NCBI RefSeq assembly: GCF_033597815.2
Contig: NZ_CP166245.1
Span: forward strand, 2,907,460 to 2,971,459
Direction: 5' to 3'
From: Staphylococcus sp. KG4-3
Lineage (GTDB): Bacteria > Bacillota > Bacilli > Staphylococcales > Staphylococcaceae
Length of the DNA stretch: 64,000 nucleotides
Below the pieces are notes generated by a model that ran no database searches, was not told the DNA's origin, and was given only the letters and a program-made list of their open reading frames with translations. A program made the translations under genes and the position numbers. Within the stretch, counting starts at the first letter, position 1. Each line of letters starts with the position of its first letter. Positions 28,301 through 37,638 of the stretch are shown piece by piece.

Positions 28301-30008
28301 CTTCGACGTAATTGTTAGTAATGGGAACCGAGAAAATGTCTTTAATATTGTATTCAAAGAATCAATAAAAGATATAAATTTTGAAAAAGATGTATTATCC
28401 TTCAAAGAGTACCATTCTATGAAATTTCGACATAAATCTATTAACAAAAATGAAAAATTGTATTTCAATGGTTTCGATATTATTGTAGATGAAGTATTAA
28501 AAGTTGATGAGAAAGGGGAAAGTTACCTTTCAAATGCCACACTAGATATAATTAACTATAATAGTAACTCTAATCAGAATGTGCTAGTTCCAGGCTACTA
28601 TTTATTAACCCTAGTAAATGAAAAAACTAAATATGCAATTATTAAAATAGTTCCTAAAGATTTTACTGAGGAAGAATGGAAATCTTTATATGAATCTGTA
28701 AATGCTTACTTAAATGGTTTAGCAAATTCTTTTATCAATGAAAGTAACGCTAAAGTAATTCAAAATAAATCGAACAATAGTTTACGTGATAAAATTAATT
28801 TTATCAATAAGTATTATATAGACATTGTAAATTCTATAAATCAATTAATAGTAAATCCTAGACAAACAATCCATAAAAAATATAACTGGGTACATACACA
28901 CACACAACCGCCTGTTGATAAAAACACTTTTAAATACTCGGCTAAATATCCAAGCAAAAAGCAATACTTATATACTTATAAACGACATATTAATTTTAAT
29001 ATTCCAGAAAATGTATGGGTTAAATTTGTGATAGAATTTTTATTAAAAGAATTAAACTCAATTGATAAAACCATTGCATTAAAAATTGAAAATGAAACGT
29101 CTAAATTTAATTCAAAATATAAAAATGAAATCATAGAAGCTAGGATTACAAAGCAAAATTTAGAGCACTTTCAAAACAATACAAATGTAATTAAAAATTT
29201 AATAATAAAACTCAGAAAGACTGAATGGTATAACGTGGTTTCCTATAAAAATCATATAATACCACCACAATCATCACTTATGAACAAAAATTACAATTTA
29301 TTATATAAATGGTACATAGAGTTTAATAAAAGTAATCTTGATTTCATTTTTTCAGAAAAAATATTGAATTCGTGGAAAAAAACAGATGAGCTATATGAAA
29401 TATGGTGTTATATCAATATCGTTGAAATGATAAGAAACAGTGGCTTTACTCCTGTAAAAGGATGGGTTTTCAATGGAGATATCCAAAGCAACCTCGATGA
29501 AGGCACCTATGTAACTATGGAAAAAGGGGAAATCACTTTAAATATTCATTATAATTCGCTTCTTAAGTATAAAAGTTCTGAAACTGACATCATAAATCCA
29601 CTGTATACTGGAAATATAAAAAACAAACCGGATATAAGAATTGATATTTTTATAGATGATATTTATTTGAAAAGTATACCAATGGATGTTAAATACAGAA
29701 AACTAAAAAATATAACTGATGAAAAAATAGGATCCCTTAGACAGTTACTTGCTTACAGGGATTCTCCTAAGTCTTTATTGCATTTAGAAGGCGCTAAAGA
29801 TATTAGAAAAAACAACCATACAGTTATTACAAAAGTTATTATTTTATATCCTAAAGACGCTAGTTCAAATTCTAAAACCGATATTTTATCTTTTGAACAT
29901 GGTTTATTATTTTATGAATTTGGACCTAATTATATGGATACATCATTAAAAAATACATTAAATGAGGAAATTAAAGAAGCATTTGAAATTTACAATGACA
30001 TTTATTAA
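28284..30008 (+). CDS. DUF2357/McrC-like nuclease, 574 aa
   Basis: The N-terminal and middle parts (WKSLYESVNAYLNGLANSFI near 130, then a long helical region near 260-320) fit DUF2357. The C-terminal third has a PD-(D/E)xK core: KPDIRIDIFIDD near 451 and PMDVKYRKLK near 468. It is the probable effector of the operon and would cleave nucleic acid when switched on by the upstream AAA+ protein. Whether the target is modified DNA or RNA cannot be told from sequence. A strong terminator follows. Confidence 0.82.
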   Translation: MDLHSNFDVIVSNGNRENVFNIVFKESIKDINFEKDVLSFKEYHSMKFRHKSINKNEKLYFNGFDIIVDEVLKVDEKGESYLSNATLDIINYNSNSNQNVLVPGYYLLTLVNEKTKYAIIKIVPKDFTEEEWKSLYESVNAYLNGLANSFINESNAKVIQNKSNNSLRDKINFINKYYIDIVNSINQLIVNPRQTIHKKYNWVHTHTQPPVDKNTFKYSAKYPSKKQYLYTYKRHINFNIPENVWVKFVIEFLLKELNSIDKTIALKIENETSKFNSKYKNEIIEARITKQNLEHFQNNTNVIKNLIIKLRKTEWYNVVSYKNHIIPPQSSLMNKNYNLLYKWYIEFNKSNLDFIFSEKILNSWKKTDELYEIWCYINIVEMIRNSGFTPVKGWVFNGDIQSNLDEGTYVTMEKGEITLNIHYNSLLKYKSSETDIINPLYTGNIKNKPDIRIDIFIDDIYLKSIPMDVKYRKLKNITDEKIGSLRQLLAYRDSPKSLLHLEGAKDIRKNNHTVITKVIILYPKDASSNSKTDILSFEHGLLFYEFGPNYMDTSLKNTLNEEIKEAFEIYNDIY

Positions 30009-30117
30009 AATTATAAATTATTAACCTAAAACTCTAATTTTTTGAATCCAATATGAATGTACAATACATTATTATCATTACTAATTCCATATAAAATTTC
30101 AGTACTGAATTTATACT

Positions 30118-30148
30118 CCGCAATCTTATTATAAGATTGCGGCTTTTT
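30118..30148 (+). terminator. Terminator after the McrBC-like operon
   Basis: Perfect 11-base stem CCGCAATCTTA with TAAGATTGCGG, TTA loop, followed by CTTTTTATT on the plus strand. Confidence 0.9.
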
Positions 30149-30196
30149 ATTATTGTGTTTAATAGAACTTTAATTAAACACAACTTATTTTTAGTT

Positions 30197-30235
30197 TTAT
30201 TTATGATACGCTTCCGCTTATCGGTTCATAATGAG
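30197..30235 (-). other. SCC attachment site 2
   Basis: The core TTTATGATACGCTTC (30200-30214) and the flank cgcttatcggttcataatgagg with a T run match site 1. To the left, acaacttatttttagttttat matches the left flank of site 4 almost base for base, as expected if both are right ends of related cassettes. It separates element 1 from the Hachiman cassette. Confidence 0.8.
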
Positions 30236-30277
30236 GTTTTTATCTTATAAGTTATGCTTTAAAAATTATGCTTAAAT

Positions 30278-32386
30278 TTAAATATTATTCAGAAGTATCT
30301 CCTCATACTTTGTTAAATTATTATTACTTTTAATGATTTGTTGAATTCTTTGTTTGATTTCTTCTTTTGTTTTTAGTTCAATAGAAATATTTTTTTGAAT
30401 TTTTCTTAATGTACTTGTTGGTATTCCATAATCTATTAAAAACATTAAATTTTCTTTCACTCTTTCTGATTCTAATAATGTTGAAAAATAAGTATAATCA
30501 ATTTTACAATCCGTTTTATTTTTATAAATAAAATTAAGTATAGATTGGAGAATCATTAAGTATTTGGGTATTTTATAACCTGATTCTCTCTTTAAAAATC
30601 TAAATGTATGTAATATCGCATTATCCAAGCATCTTATTTCTGTCTTATATTTTTTTGATTTTTTATAATAATTAAATTCATTTATTATTATTTGAGATAA
30701 AGGTACTTCATTTATTATTTTTAAACACTTAATACTTAAAGAATTTGTATATTTATCGTTTATCTTTTTATTTTCTAAATTTTTATATACAAGAAAAAGC
30801 GTCTCTTTTAATTCACTATAAGAAGGAATATTACTTTTCCAAAATAAATTGTTTTCATATTCACTTATATTTTCCAATACATCAAAATATAATTTTTTTT
30901 GTCGTTCAATTGAAAAAGCATTATCTCTAAATATTTCTACTAGTTCTGCTGGTAATTTACTTTTAATTTCTTGAATTCTTTCCTTATTTTCATAATTAAT
31001 ATCATTATCTCTTAAATTTAATAAAACTTCATCGCTAACCTTTTCTTGATCTATAAATGGTACATCTAAACTAAATTTTTCTTTTTTAGGTGGGGTCTCA
31101 AAGTTATAAATTTTCCCTATATAATGTTTACCCATTCTACCTGCTCTACCTTTTATATTTTGGTAATCAAAATAATCAAGAACATTTTTACCTTTCTTTT
31201 TGCTATAAATAAGTACATTTTTTGCAGATGTATTAACTCCTTCTATTAAAGAAGTTGTAACAAATAAAACATCCAACAACTCCTCTTCAAAATATTTAAG
31301 CTGATTTATTGTCATGTGTCTCGGAAAATCTCCGTTATGTATCCCAATTCTATGAGATAATATATCTTTCATTTCCCACTTTTGTGAAATCGTGCTTTCT
31401 ATCCATTCTATTAATGGGATTTCATCATTGAATACTGGCTTTAGCTCTTTTGACTTTAAATAATCCATATAATCATGTGCCAAATTATAGGCCACTTTAG
31501 CAGATTCAACGTAAACTAAGGATGGAGTTTTTAAAGAATTCAATATATCAAACAATTTCTTTTTTTTATCCTTTGAATCGTTATATTCTATATCAATTAT
31601 TTCATTTGTGACTAGTGAAAAGGTTGTATTTAAAAAATTAATATTATATTTTTCTAAAAATGATTTTGAAATTTCATCAATATTAGGTGTCAAAAAAAGT
31701 ATTTGAGGGTTCATATACATTATTCTAGCTATTGCAATATTTAGTACGTCGATACGCTCATCATCAATTCTGTTACTTATTTTGTAAAATTCATCAACAA
31801 CTAAGAAATTAATTTGAGGAAGACTTTTCATTTCTAGAACACGTTCAGCTGTTAAAATAAAAATATTTTTGTCTTTTATTTCTTGTTTTGAATTTACTAC
31901 TATATTATAGTCGTTATACTTATTTAATTTTCTTCTTGTTTCATCTATAAGTGCCAGGGTCGGCTGTATAATGAGCAAGTTATCATATTTCTTACTAGCG
32001 ATTACTTCTTCAATAATTAAGCTTTTACCAAAACTAGTTGGAGCACTGACTACAATATTCTCATTTTTATTTAATGCTATTTCAATTTCTTTCTGTTTCA
32101 CATGAAAATATACTTCTTCTAAATTTTCTGATTTGAACCAATTCCTTCTCAAACTACCTTGTAAGCTCAATTTCTCATAGTCAAGATTTGATATATATGG
32201 ATAAAATCCTGCTCTCTCAATTAAATTCACCCAAATTTCTTGTGATTCTCTACAAACACTATTCCAATTTTCTAATACTTTAATTACAATATTTCTTCCT
32301 TCTTCTTGATCAATTTTACTAGATACATATTTAGCTAATTCAAACATATCTGAAAAATTTTGATATTCAATATTATTATTTTTCAT
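30278..32386 (-). CDS. hamB: Hachiman defence helicase HamB
   Basis: A 702-residue SF2 helicase. Walker A is SAPTSFGKS (near residue 110), the DExH position is VVDEFYK (near 191), VTTSLIEGVNTSAKN is motif V, and KGRAGRMGKH is motif VI, giving a Ski2/HamB-like layout. The C-terminal 200 residues are helical. Its overlap by one base with a DUF1837 gene upstream identifies the pair as Hachiman, in which HamB loads on DNA and releases the HamA nuclease when DNA integrity is disturbed by phage. Confidence 0.9.
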   Translation of the reverse strand: MKNNNIEYQNFSDMFELAKYVSSKIDQEEGRNIVIKVLENWNSVCRESQEIWVNLIERAGFYPYISNLDYEKLSLQGSLRRNWFKSENLEEVYFHVKQKEIEIALNKNENIVVSAPTSFGKSLIIEEVIASKKYDNLLIIQPTLALIDETRRKLNKYNDYNIVVNSKQEIKDKNIFILTAERVLEMKSLPQINFLVVDEFYKISNRIDDERIDVLNIAIARIMYMNPQILFLTPNIDEISKSFLEKYNINFLNTTFSLVTNEIIDIEYNDSKDKKKKLFDILNSLKTPSLVYVESAKVAYNLAHDYMDYLKSKELKPVFNDEIPLIEWIESTISQKWEMKDILSHRIGIHNGDFPRHMTINQLKYFEEELLDVLFVTTSLIEGVNTSAKNVLIYSKKKGKNVLDYFDYQNIKGRAGRMGKHYIGKIYNFETPPKKEKFSLDVPFIDQEKVSDEVLLNLRDNDINYENKERIQEIKSKLPAELVEIFRDNAFSIERQKKLYFDVLENISEYENNLFWKSNIPSYSELKETLFLVYKNLENKKINDKYTNSLSIKCLKIINEVPLSQIIINEFNYYKKSKKYKTEIRCLDNAILHTFRFLKRESGYKIPKYLMILQSILNFIYKNKTDCKIDYTYFSTLLESERVKENLMFLIDYGIPTSTLRKIQKNISIELKTKEEIKQRIQQIIKSNNNLTKYEEILLNNI

Positions 32387-33300
32387 TATATTTGTTGCGC
32401 CCCTTTTAATTTAATATGCAAATCCTTGACTAACTCCTTTTTGTCATTTAATGGGAATAAAAATAAGTATATATCTAAATAATTAACCCATGCATGCGAA
32501 TCCTTTTTTTGATTAAGTGAGTTTAATAAATCAATAGACTCCTTACTCAATTCTTTATTGAATGTATCATTATCTTCAAATTCATTTCTATTACTTATAT
32601 GTTTACTCGTAAACCCCGCGAATAATGCAATTTTTATATTTGCTAATTTATCTAAACAAAGCGTCTCAGGGGAAATTAATGTTTTCATGAAATCATCTAG
32701 CTCAGCATCATCATCTTGTACTCTATTATTAATAATTGTAAATTCTGAATTGAAAAAATCTCTGTTAAAATGTGCCTTAAGGTCATTTACTAATTCTCTA
32801 ATTGCTGAATTACCATCTTGATATAATTTTGATTCACCTAACCATAGCTCTCTATTAGATTCATTTACATGTACAGCATCAAATCCGTGAGCTGCTAAAT
32901 TATTACTATCTTTAAAATATATTTTTGAAATTAGCGATTCTGCTTGAAAATAATGATGTAGAAAATGATATAGAATAAGCTCACCAAATTCACCTTTTTT
33001 TAAATATTTATCTTCTACTTCATTATTATTTAAATAGTAATCACTAGCTTCTTTAATTTCAGGTATGCTATAAATTTTTTTTAAAGCTTCTCTATTAATT
33101 CTTACTATATTAGTATTGTTGTTCAATCTTTTTTCAACTTGTCTCTGACCAAAAGCAAAATTAGGTATATCTTCAAATAATGTGTTATAAAATTCTTCTT
33201 TAACTTGCTCTAACTCACCAGTATCACTTAAATCAAAGTCTATATAGAATGTGTGTAATTTATTTTGATTATCTTCGTTAAATACAATTTGTTTCACCAT
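32386..33300 (-). CDS. hamA: Hachiman defence nuclease HamA (DUF1837)
   Basis: A 304-residue DUF1837 protein. The conserved core is KGEFGELILYHFLHHYF (near residue 102), AAHGFDAVHV (near 133) and LWLGESKLY (near 151). The Asp in GFDAV and Glu/Lys in GESK form the PD-(D/E)xK-like nuclease site. It is first in the operon, with hamB starting at its last base. In the characterised systems HamA is held inactive by HamB and degrades DNA on activation, stopping phage growth. Confidence 0.92.
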   Translation of the reverse strand: MVKQIVFNEDNQNKLHTFYIDFDLSDTGELEQVKEEFYNTLFEDIPNFAFGQRQVEKRLNNNTNIVRINREALKKIYSIPEIKEASDYYLNNNEVEDKYLKKGEFGELILYHFLHHYFQAESLISKIYFKDSNNLAAHGFDAVHVNESNRELWLGESKLYQDGNSAIRELVNDLKAHFNRDFFNSEFTIINNRVQDDDAELDDFMKTLISPETLCLDKLANIKIALFAGFTSKHISNRNEFEDNDTFNKELSKESIDLLNSLNQKKDSHAWVNYLDIYLFLFPLNDKKELVKDLHIKLKGAQQI

Positions 33301-33773
33301 GAATAACTCTCCTTAATAATTTTATAATAAAAAACCGTATCACTTATGATACGCTTCCCCTTATTAGTGATTTCACTAATAATATATATAGGAATTCTCT
33401 TGAAATAGAGCGCCCTTATTTACTACATTTACCTACCAATTATTGTAGTCTCCTCACTTAGTCCTACAATACACTTCTATACGATACCCAATCTATAAAA
33501 ACTACCAATATTAATACTTCTTGCGTTTTTTTATAGCATATAGCCTCATTTGTGAAATTGCCAAAAACCAGTTAGTTACTTAATATTTTTTCGTGTAAAA
33601 AATCATAAGATTAAAGAGTGAATTATTGGAACATGAGCATTAATAATCCTCTTAGGTATTTGTAAGAACAAGATATATAAAATATGGTGTTTTATTTTAA
33701 ACTAATTTATACTCTTCTATATAAGAAACTATTGTTATTTAATGATAAAAGCAATGGTCATTTTAATGAGGTG
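33301..33773. other. Boundary region between Hachiman cassette and ccrC element
   Basis: About 470 bases holding attachment site 3 (33331-33382), then AT-rich sequence to the sigma-54 gene. A hairpin TTATTAGTGA/TCACTAATAA adjoins the att core. The stretch 33400-33680 shows no gene that I can support. A promoter for rpoN must lie here but is not clear; TTGTAA then TATAAA near 33660-33682 is a weak candidate. Confidence 0.5.
33331..33382 (-). other. SCC attachment site 3
   Basis: Core CTTATGATACGCTTC (33343-33357) preceded by aaaaaccgtatca, the canonical inverted partner at the rlmH-proximal end of SCC elements. The right flank (cccttattagtgatttcactaataa) differs from sites 1, 2 and 4, showing that the element to the right belongs to a different end-type or has lost its usual end. 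Confidence 0.72.
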
Positions 33774-33779
33774 ATGTTT

Positions 33780-35075
33780 TTGATACTAGATATATTTCAA
33801 AATCAACGTACAACAATATCAATGACGCAACAGCTTAGCCAGTCAATATCGCTGTTACAGTATTCAACAATGGAATTAAAAGAATTTATACAAGAAGCGG
33901 CATTAGGAAATCCCTTGGTTGAAATAGAAGATAAAAAGTATATGACTACAAAAACAAATTCAACTAAAGCGGCAAATGACAGTGACGATGATTATATTGA
34001 GCGAATACCTAATGAAGAAAATTTAATTTGGGATGAATTACTAAAGGAAATTCAAATTTCTAATTGCACAAATAGAGAAAGAGTAATTTTAGCTAAAATT
34101 ATTTTAAATCTAAATGAAAGCGGTTTCTTAGATGGAGATTATTCTACATTAACCCGAGAGTGCGATATTACAGACGCTGAATTAGACGAACACATTATTT
34201 TGTTACAAAATTTTGGACCTCAAGGTGTAGGCGCGAGAAGTCTAAAAGAATGTCTAAAACTACAAGTTAGAAATGAATCAGCATATTTTCAAACAATAGT
34301 GCAACATTCAATTAAAGAAATTACAGAAGGAAATTGGGAAAAAATTGCGCAACAATTTAAAATGTCTGGAAAAGAACTAACAACATTTATTGAAATGGCA
34401 AAAAAGCTTAAAATTAAACCATTTGTCTATGAACGAGTAAGTTCGGAATATTTACATTTATATCCAGATGTTATTATAGAAAAATATAACCAAGGTTTTA
34501 CCGTACGCTTAAACGAATCATGTATACCTAATATTAAAGTGAACGAATATTACATGTCTTTAGAAAAACAAAATAAAGAATTAAAAACTTATATAAAAAA
34601 GCATTATAAAGATTATTTATGGTTAACGCATAGTATTGAAAAAAGGCAAGAGACATTAATGAATGTTACGAAATCGATTTTAATGTATCAACAGGATTTA
34701 TTTGATAAGAAAAGTAACATGATAAATCCAATGACACTAGAAGCAATAGCAAGTGATATTGATATGAGTGTGTCCACTATAAGTAGAACAATAAAAAATA
34801 AAGTTATTCAATCACCAATAGGCACATTTTATTTGGCAGATTTATTCTCTTCTAAACTATGTTCTAATATGGGAGACAATGTGTCATCTATTAATGTCAA
34901 AAATTTAATTAATACCTATATTAAAGAAGAAAATAAGGCAGCACCTTTATCAGATAATGCACTTTCGACTATGTTAAAAGAACAAAATGGAATAGAGATT
35001 TCACGTCGTACTGTTACGAAATATAGAAAAACAATGAAGATTGGTAGCTCGACTGATAGAAAGAAGAAAATGTAA
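33780..35075 (+). CDS. rpoN: RNA polymerase sigma-54 factor
   Basis: Region I at the N-terminus has the typical Gln/Leu-rich activator-contact sequence (MTQQLSQSISLLQYSTMEL). The core-binding region follows (about residues 70-280), then the DNA-binding part with ASDIDMSVSTISRTIKNK, and the RpoN box ISRRTVTKYRKTMKI near the end (consensus ARRTVAKYRE). All signature parts are present, so it should be functional. I place the start at TTG 33780, with GAGGTG 6 bases upstream. An ATG at 33774 abuts that site, and the longer frame from 33684 adds a segment foreign to the family. Sigma-54 needs an AAA+ activator, which is encoded 2.5 kb away. S. aureus has no sigma-54, so this gene is unusual for the genus. 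Confidence 0.95.
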   Translation: MILDIFQNQRTTISMTQQLSQSISLLQYSTMELKEFIQEAALGNPLVEIEDKKYMTTKTNSTKAANDSDDDYIERIPNEENLIWDELLKEIQISNCTNRERVILAKIILNLNESGFLDGDYSTLTRECDITDAELDEHIILLQNFGPQGVGARSLKECLKLQVRNESAYFQTIVQHSIKEITEGNWEKIAQQFKMSGKELTTFIEMAKKLKIKPFVYERVSSEYLHLYPDVIIEKYNQGFTVRLNESCIPNIKVNEYYMSLEKQNKELKTYIKKHYKDYLWLTHSIEKRQETLMNVTKSILMYQQDLFDKKSNMINPMTLEAIASDIDMSVSTISRTIKNKVIQSPIGTFYLADLFSSKLCSNMGDNVSSINVKNLINTYIKEENKAAPLSDNALSTMLKEQNGIEISRRTVTKYRKTMKIGSSTDRKKKM

Positions 35076-35100
35076 ATCATTGTTACCTTTTTATAGTATT

Positions 35101-35116
35101 TGGCACACTTCTTGCA
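35101..35116 (+). promoter_or_regulatory. Sigma-54 (-24/-12) promoter of ald
   Basis: TGGCAC, five bases, TTGCA: an exact match to the sigma-54 consensus TGGCAC-N5-TTGCW. It starts 26 bases after the rpoN stop and ends 39 bases before the ald ATG, giving transcription start near 35127. Confidence 0.88.
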
Positions 35117-35155
35117 TGTTGATAAGTGTAAGGTCAAATAATAGGAGGTATAATT

Positions 35156-36271
35156 ATGAAAATTGGAATTGTTAAAGAAATTAAGAACAATGAGAACAGA
35201 GTGAGTTTATCGCCAAGTGGTGTACACGCATTAGTAGAACAAGGACATAGTGTCGTTGTTGAAACTGCTGCCGGTTTAGGGTCATATTTTGAAGATGTTG
35301 ATTATGAGCAGGCAGGCGCTCAAATTGTAAATTCACAGGAAGAAGCATGGCGAGCCGATATGGTTATAAAGGTTAAAGAACCATTATCAGAAGAGTTTCA
35401 GTATTTTAGAAAAGATTTAATATTGTTTACTTATTTACATTTAGCCAATGAACCAAAATTGACTGAAGCATTACAAGATTATAAAGTAACGAGTATTGCT
35501 TATGAAACAGTACAATTACCAGACCGTTCATTACCTTTATTAACACCAATGAGTGAAGTAGCAGGACGTATGTCAACGCAAATTGGTGCAGAGTTTTTAC
35601 AAAAATATAAAGGTGGTATGGGGATTTTATTAGGTGGCGTACCTGGCGTATCTAAAGGTCAAGTTACTATTATCGGTGGCGGTCAAGCTGGTACTAACGC
35701 TGCAAAAATAGCGCTAGGATTAGGTGCTGACGTTACTATTTTAGATGTTAATCCAAAACGACTTCAACAATTAGAAGATTTATTCAATGGTCGTGTACAT
35801 ACGATTATGTCTAACCCATTAAATATTGAGCAGTGCGTAAAAAATAGCGACTTAGTGATTGGTGCCGTATTGATTCCAGGTGCAAAAGCGCCAAATCTTG
35901 TCACAGAAGAAATGGTTAAATCTATGAGAGATGGGTCAGTTATCGTCGATATTGCAATAGACCAAGGTGGTATCTTTGAAACAACTGATAGAATTTCGAC
36001 ACACGACAATCCAACGTATAAAAAACATGGTGTTGTACATTACGCTGTAGCTAATATGCCCGGTGCAGTGCCACGTACATCAACGATAGCTTTAAACAAT
36101 GCAACTTTACCTTATGCATTACAAATCGCTAATAAAGGTCTCGATGCCGTGATAAAAAGTAATAATGCATTAGCGTTAGGATTAAATACTTACAATGGCA
36201 ACATTATGAACCGTGAAGTTGCAAGTGCATTGAATAAAAAATATTACGCTTACAATACAGAATTAGTGTAA
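35156..36271 (+). CDS. ald: Alanine dehydrogenase
   Basis: A 371-residue NAD-dependent alanine dehydrogenase converting L-alanine to pyruvate and ammonia. N-terminal [20 protein letters not shown] and the substrate-binding KVKEP are typical. The NAD fold has [11 protein letters not shown] (near 173) with the acidic end DVNPKRL, and GAVPRTST (near 297) is conserved. AGGAGG precedes the ATG. It is driven by an exact sigma-54 promoter. Next to a pyruvate-type aminotransferase operon, its likely task is to recycle alanine made by transamination, returning pyruvate and releasing nitrogen. Confidence 0.93.
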   Translation: MKIGIVKEIKNNENRVSLSPSGVHALVEQGHSVVVETAAGLGSYFEDVDYEQAGAQIVNSQEEAWRADMVIKVKEPLSEEFQYFRKDLILFTYLHLANEPKLTEALQDYKVTSIAYETVQLPDRSLPLLTPMSEVAGRMSTQIGAEFLQKYKGGMGILLGGVPGVSKGQVTIIGGGQAGTNAAKIALGLGADVTILDVNPKRLQQLEDLFNGRVHTIMSNPLNIEQCVKNSDLVIGAVLIPGAKAPNLVTEEMVKSMRDGSVIVDIAIDQGGIFETTDRISTHDNPTYKKHGVVHYAVANMPGAVPRTSTIALNNATLPYALQIANKGLDAVIKSNNALALGLNTYNGNIMNREVASALNKKYYAYNTELV

Positions 36272-36382
36272 CTACCAATAGTAAATAAGTTAACGGAACC
36301 CCACAAAATAACGTTGAAACTTAAAATAATTAATCTTCCCCTGATTATATTTCTAAATTGATAATTAATTCTGTTGAACTTT

Positions 36383-36418
36383 AAGAAGCCACCCAATTTA
36401 TTTTTGGGTGGCTTCTTA
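36383..36418. terminator. Bidirectional terminator after ald
   Basis: A 14-base stem AAGAAGCCACCCAA with TTGGGTGGCTTCTT, lying between the convergent ald and aguA genes. T-rich on the plus side and A-rich on the other, so usable in both directions. Confidence 0.85.
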
Positions 36419-36433
36419 TTATGGATTTACATA

Positions 36434-36467
36434 AAAACACTTTCTTTAATGAAAACAAAAGTGTTTA
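36434..36467 (-). terminator. Probable terminator of aguA
   Basis: A 9-base stem AAACACTTT with AAAGTGTTT around a loop, just past the minus-strand aguA stop, followed on that strand by TTTATG. Weaker than the neighbouring hairpin. Confidence 0.5.
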
Positions 36468-36496
36468 AAGGTAGTGAATAGTTCCCTTTATATGCG

Positions 36497-37591
36497 CTAT
36501 TTTGGTTGTTGTTGGGTGATGCAATGAATATTTCCACCACCTACAGAAATCTCTCGTGTGTAAACTTGAACTATTTTGCGATCTGGGAATAATTCTTGGA
36601 ACTTGTCGTATGCAATATCATCTTGGGGGTCATTAAATTTAGGTATTATAACGCCACCGTTACAGATATAACAATTTACATAAGTTGCGATAAAAAGTGT
36701 TTCTTCAGAACGTTCAAAACTCGAAGCACTTAAGTCGAGTTCATCACTTTCTTGTGCTGTAAGTGTTATTTGTTCAGGCATAGGTAACTTGTGTATTTTT
36801 AAAGTTCGTCTTTTAGCGTCGGTAACGTTTTGTAGTTGTTCATAGACTGATTGGATTAATTTATATTGCGGATGATTAACATCTTCCGTCCATCCTATAG
36901 CTACTTCTCCTGGTTTTACATAAAATAAAACTTCATCAATATGACCGTCTGTCTCATCATCGATTAACCCATTTTCTATCCATATGACTTTTTCAATGTT
37001 AAGGAAATTGCCTAATTGTGTTTCCATATTACTTTTGGAAATTGCTGGATTTCTATTGTTGTTAAGTATGCATTGTTCAGTTGTAATAACTGTTCCATCG
37101 CCATCTACACAAATGGAACCTCCTTCTAAAACAATGTGACTCGCATCATATCCATCAATTTGAGTTAATTCGAATATCTTGTTTTTTACTAATTGGTCTT
37201 GGTCCCAAGGAAAATAAAGACCTTCGTCAAGGCCACCCCATGAATTAAATGACCAATTTATACCTCTTATAGCTCCTTGATCGTTTTTTAAAAAGGTTGG
37301 ACCGATATCTCGCATCCAAGCATCATTAGAGGATATTTCAATAACACGAACTGAATCAGGTAATCTATTTCTAGCATCTTCATATTGCTCTCTATTAACG
37401 CAGACCGTAACAGGTTCAAATTGTGAAATAGACATAGCTACTTCGGTAAACGCTTTTTGTGCTGGTTTAGCACCTGCACGCCAAGTATCCGTTCTATGTG
37501 GCCATAACATCCAAGTTTGCGCATGAGGTTCATATTCCCCAGGCATTCTGTAACCGTCTTGTTTAGGTAATGTTTCGTTTATCAGTAACAT
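36497..37591 (-). CDS. aguA: Agmatine deiminase
   Basis: A 364-residue member of the guanidino-group modifying family. The start GYRMPGEYEPHAQTWMLWP is diagnostic of agmatine deiminase. Catalytic residues are in DAWMRDIGPTF, GGSICVDGDG, DGHIDEV and the C-terminal nucleophile Cys in GGGNIHCITQQ. It hydrolyses agmatine to N-carbamoylputrescine and ammonia. An AGGAGG binding site and a sigma-54 promoter lie directly upstream. No carbamoyltransferase (AguB) or carbamate kinase gene accompanies it, so energy-yielding fermentation of agmatine is not indicated. Instead an M20 amidohydrolase encoded 1.7 kb away may take the product further. Confidence 0.95.
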   Translation of the reverse strand: MLLINETLPKQDGYRMPGEYEPHAQTWMLWPHRTDTWRAGAKPAQKAFTEVAMSISQFEPVTVCVNREQYEDARNRLPDSVRVIEISSNDAWMRDIGPTFLKNDQGAIRGINWSFNSWGGLDEGLYFPWDQDQLVKNKIFELTQIDGYDASHIVLEGGSICVDGDGTVITTEQCILNNNRNPAISKSNMETQLGNFLNIEKVIWIENGLIDDETDGHIDEVLFYVKPGEVAIGWTEDVNHPQYKLIQSVYEQLQNVTDAKRRTLKIHKLPMPEQITLTAQESDELDLSASSFERSEETLFIATYVNCYICNGGVIIPKFNDPQDDIAYDKFQELFPDRKIVQVYTREISVGGGNIHCITQQQPK

Positions 37592-37618
37592 AATATTCCT
37601 CCTTTATAACTAACATAA

Positions 37619-37634
37619 TGCAAAATTCGTACCA
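37619..37634 (-). promoter_or_regulatory. Sigma-54 (-24/-12) promoter of aguA
   Basis: On the minus strand TGGTAC, five bases, TTGCA, one base from the best consensus and with the invariant GG and GC correctly spaced. It lies in the 47-base gap between the activator gene and aguA, so any upstream activator site must fall inside the 3' part of the activator gene. Confidence 0.82.
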
Positions 37635-37638
37635 AACT

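Larger units (their letters stand above)
15337..30214. mobile_element. SCC-like element 1: GH43/sugar transport, type I R-M and McrBC-like operon
   Basis: A 14.9 kb segment bounded by att-like sites at 15319 and 30197, in the same orientation. It holds a glycosidase-symporter pair, SCC debris (truncated DUF1643 gene and a small companion gene), hsdR/S/M/S and a three-gene McrBC-like operon. It has no ccr gene, so it is either a remnant of a larger SCC or a cassette moved in trans. The right boundary (acaacttatttttagttttat before the core) is nearly identical to the right boundary of element 3, supporting the limit. Confidence 0.7.
30215..33357. mobile_element. SCC-like element 2: minimal cassette carrying only Hachiman
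   Basis: A 3.1 kb segment between att sites 2 and 3, containing only hamA and hamB and short flanks. There is no recombinase, so if it moves it must rely on Ccr supplied by a neighbour such as the ccrC of element 3. The right end has the inverted terminal sequence aaaaaccgtatca facing the att core. Alternatively it is the remainder of a larger SCC after deletion. Confidence 0.62.

Noticed and set aside
36497-37591. aguA as part of an energy-yielding agmatine deiminase (carbamate kinase) pathway
   Set aside because: No putrescine carbamoyltransferase or carbamate kinase gene is present nearby; the co-regulated genes point to an oxidative nitrogen route.
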